From assembly GCA_027485795.1 (NCBI GenBank), contig JAIXQK010000010.1:1-34384 (forward strand): 34,384 bases of DNA. Direction: 5' to 3'. Source of the stretch: Oxalobacteraceae bacterium (GTDB taxonomy: Bacteria; Pseudomonadota; Gammaproteobacteria; Burkholderiales; Burkholderiaceae_D). The notes below the pieces were generated by a model. That model was not told where the DNA came from, did no database searches, and was given only the letters and a program-made list of their open reading frames with translations. The position numbers and the translations under genes were made by a program. The number at the start of each line of letters is the position of its first letter. Within the stretch, counting starts at the first letter, position 1. This document shows positions 6,697 through 14,303 of the stretch, in pieces.

Positions 6697-9315
6697 CTAG
6701 CCCAGTAGAGAGCTCACTAGGTTTGACGAGGTATTGGTCATTGCCGCTTTTTCAGCTGCGCTGGTGCTACCAAGGGCACTGGCTGTCGTGCTGCTGACTT
6801 GTTTGGCGGACTGCGTGCCATCTAACATCGACTGTATCGCGGACGTATTGCCAGACATTAGACTGGATTTTGCGTATAGCTCATTTGCTAGCTTAGCGAC
6901 TGCCGATTTCTGGTTTGTAGCGAATTCAATGGCTGCACTCAATGCTCTGGCTTGCCGATTGCTCTCCGCTTGAACGTTTGCCGTTTTAGTTGCGGTGATC
7001 AGATGGGCCTCGGCCATGTCCCCGCGTTCTGCTGCTCTTTGCGCTCTTTGCTCAGCTAGGTAGGCGCCACGCCAGCGAGCGAAGTTACGCTTACCGATTG
7101 CCGTGCTGGTATCAAATCCGAAGCCACCGGCTCCGCCACCACCACCGCCGCTGCTGGATGATGACGAGGACGATGATGATGACGACGAAGACGAGGCTAC
7201 TGCAGCTCCAGCGGTTGCCGCGGCAATTGCGCCACCGGCTGCTGTATTTGAGGTGGTGTTTCCAGTAGCGTCAGAGGTATCAACAGTTAGATCTGAAAAT
7301 TCCAGAAATTCTATACTCGTTAGCGTATCGGTTCCGTCTGTACCCACATTGTCGGTGACGGTTACCGTCGCGGTTCCGAGGCCAGAAATCGTATAGTTGG
7401 CCTTTGCTCCGTTAAATACGGCTGTATCCGTACCTGAGCCACCACCGATGGTGTCATTGCCGGCATTTCCTTTGAGGGCGTTATTGGCGGTGTTGCCGGT
7501 AATGGTGTCGGCGCCAGCGCCACCGATTGCGTTCTCGATAGTCGCGCTGAAGGCAATCGCTACGTTATCTACACCGGTGTAGAGTGCAGTACGACTTGCC
7601 ACACCAGTACCACTACCGCTGGAAATACTGGTTGAGGGAATGTCGATTGCACCCCCAAGCACGCCTGCCCAATAGGCCTCTTGTTGAGCCTCTGTAAATA
7701 TGCCAATCGATGAATAAGTGCCCGGTGTCAGGTTGATCGTACTCGCGCGAGTTTGTCCAGAAGCGTCCAAGGTATCAGCACCACTCGCATCAACAATAGT
7801 CTGGAAATAAAGTGGGGAAGGTGCAGTCCAATTAGCAAACTGGTGAACCGTGTTTCCGGTATTGGATGTCGTATTGGTTCCGTAGAGGTACTCCATGGCC
7901 GCAACGTCATAAAGGCCGGGCGTCGTCGCGTAGAAATATCGAGCACTGAGCGAACCACCGCTCTGAACCCAGTACTGGTTTCTATCGTACTGCGTATAAG
8001 TCATGACGGTATTTCGTTGAATATCATCAGCTGCTGCCAGGGTGGCACCTGTTGCTGAGCCTGCATCGAAAGAGTGACTCAGACCTAGCGCGTGGCCGAT
8101 CTCATGCAGTGCGGTGTAATAACCGTAGCCACCTGGCGAAAAATCCAAATTCGTCGCTTGATCATCGATATACCAAATATCACCGCCTACGATACTGCTA
8201 TTAGGATAGTAAGCATAGGCAGCACTACCCGCACTCGCATAGGTTCTTGTAGTGTACGCGCTGCGTAGCTCACCGACTGCGGTTCCGGATTCGCTAACTT
8301 TCTCGAAGGCGAATTCAGTGGCTTTATCCCAAGCAGCAAATGCTTGATCAAGATAAGTCTGGTTAGCACCAGATATCGCAGTTGCGCCTAGAGGGGCGTT
8401 GTAGGTGAGCGCACCATACACGCTAGCGTCATAACTCACCGCGCCAGAATAGTAGGAGTAGCTGAGCGTTTCACCCGCAGACAAATCCCAAATCAGCCCT
8501 TTGCGGATTGCTTCGATGTAGCTTGTACCAGAGGCACCCTTGGTGGTGGCGCCGGTCACATTAGACGTATTCGTGGCAGGTGCCGCGTCGCTCTGCGGGG
8601 CACTAACGCCCAAGTTATCGAATGCAGCCCCACCGGTTTGACTACTTTTTGCGGCCGCCATGGCCTGACAAATTGGGCAGGTACTGGCCTCGTGAGTTGA
8701 CGTCAGAACTTCGCCGAGATCGACCTCGAGGACTGCAAATGTATCTTGATCGGAACTCGTTGTTGATACATCGATATCGATGGCTTTAAAAGATGCGTTG
8801 TTGATAGTGCCTGTCGGGGAGGATGCCAACGATATATCTGACATCCGTACGCTGCGGCGACCAATAAAATCGGAAAGCGCTAACTCCTGTTGCCCGATAG
8901 CGTTCAGCTGGTCAGTATGTGCTTGCGATCCCTCACTCAAGCTGCTCAGAGCATCGTAGCCTTGCTGGATATCGGCCAGATAACCACCAATCGAATCGAG
9001 GTCACTTGAAGCCACCTGAACCACGGCGACCATATTGGAGTATTGACTGACCCGGTCTTTCAGCACCAACCACGAGGTATTTGCCAGTTGCAGGTCGGCG
9101 GTACTTGATGTGACTTGTTGTAGTTTTGATGTTGCTATATCTATAACTTTCTGATCGTCAGCGCTGGGTGTGACGGACGTGCTTGCTCCCAAGCGCGTTG
9201 CCAGCCAATTGCCAGAAAGTTGTATACGAGTTTCCACCTTAGCGGAATCGGCCCGTAATCGGAGAACTTGAGCTGTGTAACGAGCCGCTCTGATGGGGTG
9301 CCATAGGTGTGGCAA
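6697..9315 (-). CDS. Serralysin-like (M10) metalloprotease with RTX repeats inside helical, flagellin-like ends
   Basis: Up to 872 codons. The zinc site HEIGHALGLSH (404-414) with a Met-turn VMTY (437-440) marks a metzincin of the serralysin M10 family. It is followed by four consecutive RTX-type nonapeptides (about 598-633, e.g. GNAGNDTIG), a 15-serine run and Gly-rich linker (708-732), then about 140 helical residues. Residues about 52-152 are helical and resemble a flagellin N-terminal D1 region: SADD near 51-54, QVASSDLDSIGGYLADI (100-116), DQLNAIGQQ. A CPIC motif lies at 213-216. There is no Sec signal, and the C-terminus is unlike the usual type I secretion end, so export through the flagellar apparatus is conceivable. 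The start is uncertain: TTG 9315 gives an unconvincing first 40 residues; GTG 9237 or later is possible. Protease call is strong; the flagellin link is inference. Confidence 0.78.
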   Translation of the reverse strand: MPHLWHPIRAARYTAQVLRLRADSAKVETRIQLSGNWLATRLGASTSVTPSADDQKVIDIATSKLQQVTSSTADLQLANTSWLVLKDRVSQYSNMVAVVQVASSDLDSIGGYLADIQQGYDALSSLSEGSQAHTDQLNAIGQQELALSDFIGRRSVRMSDISLASSPTGTINNASFKAIDIDVSTTSSDQDTFAVLEVDLGEVLTSTHEASTCPICQAMAAAKSSQTGGAAFDNLGVSAPQSDAAPATNTSNVTGATTKGASGTSYIEAIRKGLIWDLSAGETLSYSYYSGAVSYDASVYGALTYNAPLGATAISGANQTYLDQAFAAWDKATEFAFEKVSESGTAVGELRSAYTTRTYASAGSAAYAYYPNSSIVGGDIWYIDDQATNLDFSPGGYGYYTALHEIGHALGLSHSFDAGSATGATLAAADDIQRNTVMTYTQYDRNQYWVQSGGSLSARYFYATTPGLYDVAAMEYLYGTNTTSNTGNTVHQFANWTAPSPLYFQTIVDASGADTLDASGQTRASTINLTPGTYSSIGIFTEAQQEAYWAGVLGGAIDIPSTSISSGSGTGVASRTALYTGVDNVAIAFSATIENAIGGAGADTITGNTANNALKGNAGNDTIGGGSGTDTAVFNGAKANYTISGLGTATVTVTDNVGTDGTDTLTSIEFLEFSDLTVDTSDATGNTTSNTAAGGAIAAATAGAAVASSSSSSSSSSSSSSSGGGGGGAGGFGFDTSTAIGKRNFARWRGAYLAEQRAQRAAERGDMAEAHLITATKTANVQAESNRQARALSAAIEFATNQKSAVAKLANELYAKSSLMSGNTSAIQSMLDGTQSAKQVSSTTASALGSTSAAEKAAMTNTSSNLVSSLLG

Positions 9316-9340
9316 GGCCTTGATATTCGCGGTTGCTTTC

Positions 9341-9354
9341 GCGCGTGCACGCGC
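9341..9354. repeat. 14-bp perfect palindrome GCGCGTGCACGCGC
   Basis: Perfect palindrome between the terminator of the flhB operon and the metalloprotease gene, 26 bases upstream of the TTG at 9315. Its position suits an operator for the protease gene, but an extreme GC palindrome may also be fortuitous or structural. Confidence 0.4.
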
Positions 9355-9358
9355 CCAG

Positions 9359-9387
9359 AAAAAATGCCACCCGCAGGTGGCATTTTT
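9359..9387 (-). terminator. Strong rho-independent terminator of the fliK-flhB operon
   Basis: Stem TGCCACC / GGTGGCA with a four-base loop, extended by A5/T5 pairs, and a six-T tract on the minus strand. It begins 18 bases after the stop of the coiled-coil gene (stop at 9406), so it ends the long minus-strand operon and separates it from the metalloprotease gene. Confidence 0.88.
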
Positions 9388-9405
9388 CTTTCAGCTCAAG
9401 TTGTA

Positions 9406-10716
9406 TTACTCGGCCTTGGTCCCGCTGTTAGTGGTGTAAGAAGGCACCTTGGTGCCCGGGACGGTGTTGTTTGGCTTGGACTGATCACGTGCATAGGTCA
9501 CGACGCGCTCTTTGTTGGCATCGCGCGCTTTGGCTGCTTCTGCCGCCGCCGCTTGACGTTCCTTGGCTGCTTCACGTTCACGCGCTAGCTCACGCTCTTT
9601 AGCCGCTTCACGCTCGCGCGCACGTTCCCGCTCGCGGGCGAGTTCACGTTCTTTGTCTTTCAGCTCTTTCTCGCGACGTGCTTTTTCAGCGGCGAGTTCT
9701 TCAGCCATTTCTTTTTCACGCTGCTTTTGTTGCTGTGCCAGTGCCTCAACGTCTTTCTTGACACCTTCTACATTCGAAACCGAACCTTGCAGACGGTTGA
9801 ACTGACCCGACAAATCTTTCACAGCCTTCGACTGATCTTTCAGCATACCGTCGAGCGCAGTGAGTTGTTGTATCAGTTCTTTGTTGGTGGCCTCTGCGCG
9901 GGCGGCTTCGAGCTTGGCCAGTTCTGCTTTGGCACGCGCTTCTGCCTTGCGGTCAGGCTGCGGTGCAGGGTTAGCTTCGGCGGAGGATTCTTTTTTCTCG
10001 TTGCTGGATACTGGTTTTGCGGGTGCAGCGGCGGGCGCAGGCTTCGGTTCAGGCTTTGGCGCTGCTTTCGGTGCTTCGGATATGCGCGCGATTTTTTCTT
10101 CAATCGCTGCCTGTACCGAGTGCGTAGTTTCTTGCGCCAGTTTCAGCTCTTCCAGTGCGGTATGGATGTCGTCCATGCTTTCCATACGGCGCTTCAGATC
10201 AACCGCACGCTTGCCAACGGCCAGCATCATTTCATCCAGCTGAGCTACTTTGTTTTGTAACTGCACGCTCATGAAACTGAATACACCTGCTGTGCCCACC
10301 AGAATTGCGCCGGTGATGCCGAGGATCAGTTTGGCTTGCATCGAGGTGCGCTTGGCACCATCGATTAGTTTTTCTGCGGCTTTATTGACATGACCACCGG
10401 TGGTAGCAACAGCAGCAGCCGAGCGGTTGGCAACTTCGGCGGCATCCAGCACAATGCTCATCAGCGACTCGAGCTGTTGCGATGCTGCGCGGTTGTTCTC
10501 AACCAGAATTTGTACTGCTTCTAGTGCACGCTTGGCGGTGTCGTGCGGCACTGCCACCGAGCCATCGGGCATCGTATTGGCGATTTCGATATCGCCATTA
10601 ATAGCTTCGCCAGCTTCCTCCGGGCTCAAGGACGGCGGAGCCGGTTCAGGCATGAAGCCGCCGGCGGCATCAAGCTTCACCTCCGGTGTGCTGCCATCTT
10701 TTGCTTCGTCGCTCAT
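9406..10716 (-). CDS. Single-pass membrane protein with coiled coils and a charged single-helix region, function unknown
   Basis: 436 residues, not recognised. Residues 1-127 are hydrophilic with a helical part (65-120). One membrane helix sits at about 128-151 (LILGITGAILVGTAGVFSFM). After it come coiled coil (152-212), an Ala/Pro/Lys linker (214-250), more coiled coil (255-330), and a highly charged Glu/Arg/Lys/Ala stretch (331-402) that reads as a single stable alpha helix with ELARERE and EAAKERE repeats. The tail (403-436) is Thr/Ser-rich. Its ATG overlaps the stop of the repeat-protein gene by four bases (ATGA), so the two are translationally coupled. It is the last gene before the terminator. 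A scaffold linking the inner membrane to something distant is the natural guess, but no function is known. Confidence 0.8.
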   Translation of the reverse strand: MSDEAKDGSTPEVKLDAAGGFMPEPAPPSLSPEEAGEAINGDIEIANTMPDGSVAVPHDTAKRALEAVQILVENNRAASQQLESLMSIVLDAAEVANRSAAAVATTGGHVNKAAEKLIDGAKRTSMQAKLILGITGAILVGTAGVFSFMSVQLQNKVAQLDEMMLAVGKRAVDLKRRMESMDDIHTALEELKLAQETTHSVQAAIEEKIARISEAPKAAPKPEPKPAPAAAPAKPVSSNEKKESSAEANPAPQPDRKAEARAKAELAKLEAARAEATNKELIQQLTALDGMLKDQSKAVKDLSGQFNRLQGSVSNVEGVKKDVEALAQQQKQREKEMAEELAAEKARREKELKDKERELARERERAREREAAKERELAREREAAKERQAAAAEAAKARDANKERVVTYARDQSKPNNTVPGTKVPSYTTNSGTKAE

Positions 10717-11534
10717 TTCGCTATCCGTTTCGCCAAGCGTTGTATCGATTGTTCAAAGCGATCAAGTTCTCGGTTTACTTTTGCAGTCGATTCACCGAGG
10801 CTCGCGATGCGTTCCTCAAGGTGAATTGACAAGGCCCAGGGGGCTGCTTCCTCTTCTTCAATCTTGAAGGTCAGATCCGGGTCGCTAACAACCTCAGCCC
10901 CTGCTTCAGCTTGCTCGGCGGTTTCAGCCGCGCCAAGCTCATGACCTGCTTCATCGCCCTCAAGTCCTGTGTCGCCTATGGCGCCACCGACATGCAGGCC
11001 GTGCTGATCGTGCATCTCGCGCATGTCGGACAGACCCTGCGCATCTTCCATTCTTCGTTGGTCGGACAAACCATCGGCGTCGTGCATTTGCCGCAGGTCC
11101 GACTCGCCGTCACCATCATGACTATGCCGCGCATCAGTCAGGCCATCGGCGTCATGCAGATGGCGGCCATCCGAGGGGCCTTCGCCACGATGACCTGCTT
11201 GCCCGTCTGCATTGCCCTCAGCGTCATGCAGCTGGCGCAGATCACTGGGTCCATCACCGTCACGTAGCGCGGTAGCACCTTCGCCTACATCCTTGCCATG
11301 CAGCTGGCGTAGGTCAGCAAGACCATCGCCGTCATGCATGCTGCGCTGCTCGGCATGCCCGTCACGCGCATCATGAATGCCACGCGAGAAACTCTCGCCG
11401 TCCTTCTGGTCCTGCACCGCGCGCTGGTCACTCGGGCCTTTTCTGGCTCTGACGCGCTTGGTCTCGGTTGTGTCGGCGATCGCCATTTCAGGCGGCTCGT
11501 CGCCACGGAATATCTGTGTTTTTTCTTCAGACAC
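10713..11534 (-). CDS. Cytoplasmic-looking protein with about twelve 12-residue His/Asp/Gly repeats, function unknown
   Basis: 273 residues without signal peptide or membrane helix. Residues about 30-184 are tandem 12-residue units of the form [QH][LM]HDADGLSDLR; the clearest copies are HLHDADGLTDAR, HSHDGDGESDLR, QMHDADGLSDQR and RMEDAQGLSDMR. The DxDGxxD core resembles one calcium-binding half of thrombospondin type 3 or dockerin loops, but each unit also carries a His, so metal binding is only a suggestion. The C-terminus (235-273) is an amphipathic helix, possibly coiled coil. The N-terminus starts MSEEKTQIFRG. GTG 11534 is preceded by GAGGTGAG. It sits 24 bases after the SPOR-protein gene and overlaps the next gene by four bases. 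I do not recognise the family. Confidence 0.8.
   Translation of the reverse strand: MSEEKTQIFRGDEPPEMAIADTTETKRVRARKGPSDQRAVQDQKDGESFSRGIHDARDGHAEQRSMHDGDGLADLRQLHGKDVGEGATALRDGDGPSDLRQLHDAEGNADGQAGHRGEGPSDGRHLHDADGLTDARHSHDGDGESDLRQMHDADGLSDQRRMEDAQGLSDMREMHDQHGLHVGGAIGDTGLEGDEAGHELGAAETAEQAEAGAEVVSDPDLTFKIEEEEAAPWALSIHLEERIASLGESTAKVNRELDRFEQSIQRLAKRIAK
10983..11447 (-). repeat. Tandem 36-bp coding repeats (about 12 units)
   Basis: DNA behind the 12-residue repeats of the gene above. Units are diverged at the nucleotide level (GAC/GAT, GGC/GGT alternate), and some are 13 residues or fused, so the array is old and kept for its protein pattern rather than a fresh slippage product. Confidence 0.8.
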
Positions 11535-11558
11535 GGCTCACCTCAGCAAATAGTGACT

Positions 11559-13151
11559 TCAGCGACTTGCAGGCAGCAAAGCTGTCTGCAATGACCTGAC
11601 CGGGCGCAGCCACGGGTCGGGAGGCATGCCGCTACGCGCTGCGTAGGTCTCGGCCTCTTTACGGGTCGCGAACGGTCCCGAGATCACGGCAAACTTCACA
11701 CCTTTATCTTGTGTGTTGACCGCCACGATCATCGCCTTCGTCAGCGCGCCAAACTGCGCGCGCCACTCTTGCGCCTCCGCCATCGATCCCAATGACACGT
11801 GTTGCACAAAAAAGCTGCCGGCCTTGGTCTGCCGTACCAGCTGATCCACGCCACGTTCCGAACGCGGTGCCAGCGCATCGGCTGGTTTGACCTCGGCCTT
11901 GGTTTCAGGCTTTGGCTCCGCTTTGGGTTCCCCTTTCGGTTCACCTTTGGGGTCGGGTTTTGCTTCGGGTTTAGCTTCCGTCTGCGCGGGCACGGCAACA
12001 GGGACGTCAGGCTTGACCTCGGCTGGTGCAGATTCCGCTTTTACAGTGCTTGAATCGACAGCAGGGGCGGGAACTGAAGGGGCGGCAGCATCGGTCGGCG
12101 GCGCTGACGTCGCGGCTTCCGCCGCTTTTTGTTCTTCCAGCTTGGCGGTCGGCGGCTTGCCGACAACGGCGACCAGCGCATCGATCGCCCACGTGGGCAG
12201 GTTGTCTCTCAGGATTGGCGAATTTGCCAGCAGCGGCGAGGCCTTGTCTGCAAAGAGCAGCAGCAACACGCCGAGCGAGACGGCCAGCATCAGGATGAGG
12301 GCTGCCGTCCAGCGCAGCAGCCGGCTGAGCAGACCAAGTTTTGGTGCTGCCTCAAGCGCGGGCTTGGCTGTCGTTGCGGCATCAAAGCTGGGCTCAGTAC
12401 GGCGCTGACGTTCCGCCTCAGCCTGGTCTTCTTGTTCCTGACGTTCTTTGCGTGCGGCAGCCAGTTGCGCTTCAAAGCGGGCCTGTGCCGAGCTGGTTTC
12501 GGCCGGTTTGTCTTTTTTCGGCTTGGCCGCGATTTTCATCTCGGCGTAGCCAGTTGCGGCCAGGATTTTCTTGACCTCGATCTCGAAACCCATGGCGCGC
12601 GCCACATTCAGTAGTGCGTCGCCTTCGGCACGGGTCGGTGTCTCGACTGGCCAGCGCACCAGACGTTGTCCAAAACTATCGAGCGTACGCTCATGCAGTT
12701 GCATGCCTAGCTTGTCGATCAGCATGACCAGCGACACATTCGCGCCGGGGAAATCTTGTACCAGTCGAGCTAGTAACTGCAGATCACGCTGACTAATCGC
12801 TTTTGCATCATGCGCCAGCAGCACGCGACGCGGGGCAGTAGTGTTCTCTGGATTGCGCGCATCTTCAATCGAGATGTCAGACAGAATCTGGTTGAAGCGT
12901 TCGAGTAATTGTTCGGTGTTCTGCGGCAGGAAAACCTCGACCTGCAGGCCAGGGGTTTTACGCAGCTTGGCTAGTAGCAGGCGGCCATAGTGGTCGAGCA
13001 CACCATCGCTATTCGATGACAGCGCCAACGACTGGCTACTCTCACGCACCGCGCGCATCACATAGTCGAAGCGACTACGGTCAGCGTTGCGCAGGAAAAT
13101 CCCGTCGCTGCTGACGATGTCGTTGCTGGGCTCGAGCTGCTGGTCGGTCAC
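11559..13151 (-). CDS. SPOR-domain inner-membrane protein, DamX-like architecture
   Basis: 530 residues. The cytoplasmic N-domain (about 15-205) has an alpha/beta pattern (VEVFLP, RRVLLAHDAKAIS, LARLVQDFPGANVSLVMLIDK, FGQRLVRWPVE) that resembles the nucleotide-free back half of ExeA/DamX-type AAA proteins; no Walker A motif is visible. Next come a charged coiled segment (220-252), one membrane helix (280-300), a long Pro/Lys/Glu/Ala linker with KGEP/KAEP repeats (390-422), and a C-terminal SPOR domain (about 444-525: FFVQHVSLGSMAEAQEW and FAVISGPFATRKEAETYA). SPOR domains bind denuded peptidoglycan at septa and poles. Start is GTG 13151 inside a GTGA overlap with flhB, so it is translationally coupled to it. 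A role in placing or anchoring the flagellum at the pole is inference. Confidence 0.82.
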   Translation of the reverse strand: MTDQQLEPSNDIVSSDGIFLRNADRSRFDYVMRAVRESSQSLALSSNSDGVLDHYGRLLLAKLRKTPGLQVEVFLPQNTEQLLERFNQILSDISIEDARNPENTTAPRRVLLAHDAKAISQRDLQLLARLVQDFPGANVSLVMLIDKLGMQLHERTLDSFGQRLVRWPVETPTRAEGDALLNVARAMGFEIEVKKILAATGYAEMKIAAKPKKDKPAETSSAQARFEAQLAAARKERQEQEDQAEAERQRRTEPSFDAATTAKPALEAAPKLGLLSRLLRWTAALILMLAVSLGVLLLLFADKASPLLANSPILRDNLPTWAIDALVAVVGKPPTAKLEEQKAAEAATSAPPTDAAAPSVPAPAVDSSTVKAESAPAEVKPDVPVAVPAQTEAKPEAKPDPKGEPKGEPKAEPKPETKAEVKPADALAPRSERGVDQLVRQTKAGSFFVQHVSLGSMAEAQEWRAQFGALTKAMIVAVNTQDKGVKFAVISGPFATRKEAETYAARSGMPPDPWLRPVRSLQTALLPASR

Positions 13152-14302
13152 GTGACGGCCTCTTCAAGTTGTCCGTTCGAGTCGAATTGCATCGTTTTAG
13201 GTACTTTCGGCTGCGGCCGCTGCAATGGCGGGGCACCCGGGCGGATACTCGCCAGGTTGAATACATAGGCGATTACCTGAGCAACGGCATAGTACAGGTC
13301 TTCCGGCACCGGCTGATCCAAGTCGGTCGTGAAATACAGCGCACGCGCCAGGGGTGGTGCGCGGAAGATCTCAATCCCGTGCTTTTCGGCCTCGGCACGA
13401 ATGCGCGCCGCGACTTCGTCAGTGCCTTTGGCCAGCAGAATCGGCGCGGTATCACCATTCGGGTCGTAGGATAACGCGACGGCGAAGTGCTCCGGGTTGG
13501 TGATCACGACATCAGCATCTTTCACATTGTCGATCATGCGGCGGTTGGCCATTTCGCGCTGACGGCGGCGGATTTGTGCCTTGACCTCAGGACGACCCTC
13601 CATATCCTTCATCTCGTCCTTAATATCTTGGATGGACATGCGCATGGATTTCATGAATTCCCAGCGCTGGAAGGGCACATCAATGGCCGCAATCAGAATC
13701 AGCGCGCAGGCCATGATAAGCGCCGACTTGGCCAAGAGCTGACCCGCAACTGCCATCGCTGGCTCGAAGGCCATTTTGCCGATGTTGTTCAAGGTGCTGA
13801 CGTTGTCGTACAGTACCCACGCCACCATACCAGTCACCAGTGTAAATTTCAGTAAGGCCTTGCCCAGCTCAACCAATGCCTTCGTACCAAACATCCGCTT
13901 CAAGCCATTCAAGGGGTTGAGCTTTGATGCCTTTGGCGCGAGGGCTTTCGTTGAAAACAAAAAGCCACCGGTTGCGCCCGAGGATGCAATTGCAATCGTG
14001 ATCGTCAGCAGCATCAGCGGCGCGACCAAAATAAAGGATTCAAGTACCTCGTGCCCAAAAATCGCCGGCAAAAGATTCGGCGAATGCACTAGCTTGCGAT
14101 CAAAGTTGAAGCCCGAAACAAAGGCCTCGGCCATTTTGTGAATCAGCGTATCGCCCGTGAGGTAGAGCATGCCCAGCGCCGCAATCGTGACGGAAGCAGC
14201 GGGGAGCTCGGTGGAGCGTGCAACTTGACCTTCCTCGCGCGCTTTGTCAAGCTTGCGCGAGGTGGGTTCTTCGGTCTTTTCTTGATCGCCAGACTGTGAC
14301 AT
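13148..14302 (-). CDS. flhB: Flagellar type III export switch protein FlhB
   Basis: 384 residues. The N-terminus EKTEEPTSRKLDKAREEGQVARS is the classic FlhB start. Four membrane helices lie at about 33-50, 88-110, 143-165 and 185-210, then the charged linker and cytoplasmic domain. FlhB controls the change from rod/hook to filament export after autocleavage between Asn and Pro of the NPTH motif. Here the motif is NPEH at 269-272, with the cleavage pair N269-P270 and H272 kept but Thr replaced by Glu. The C-terminal tail beyond 355 is Pro-rich and long. It starts one base after the fliR stop and overlaps the SPOR gene by four bases. Confidence 0.96.
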   Translation of the reverse strand: MSQSGDQEKTEEPTSRKLDKAREEGQVARSTELPAASVTIAALGMLYLTGDTLIHKMAEAFVSGFNFDRKLVHSPNLLPAIFGHEVLESFILVAPLMLLTITIAIASSGATGGFLFSTKALAPKASKLNPLNGLKRMFGTKALVELGKALLKFTLVTGMVAWVLYDNVSTLNNIGKMAFEPAMAVAGQLLAKSALIMACALILIAAIDVPFQRWEFMKSMRMSIQDIKDEMKDMEGRPEVKAQIRRRQREMANRRMIDNVKDADVVITNPEHFAVALSYDPNGDTAPILLAKGTDEVAARIRAEAEKHGIEIFRAPPLARALYFTTDLDQPVPEDLYYAVAQVIAYVFNLASIRPGAPPLQRPQPKVPKTMQFDSNGQLEEAVT

Positions 14303-14303
14303 G

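Noticed and set aside
6697-6740. ACTGG/CCAGT inverted repeat at the end of the metalloprotease gene as a terminator
   Set aside because: Five-base stem overlapping the stop codon with no T tract.
7103-7396. Plus-strand frame rich in Pro, Asp and Glu opposite the metalloprotease gene
   Set aside because: It is the antisense of the poly-Ser/Gly linker; no ribosome site or family resemblance.
9563-9805. Plus-strand Arg/Ser repeat frame resembling an RS-domain protein
   Set aside because: It is the complement of the Glu/Arg/Lys helix of the minus-strand coiled-coil gene, an artefact of repeat codons.
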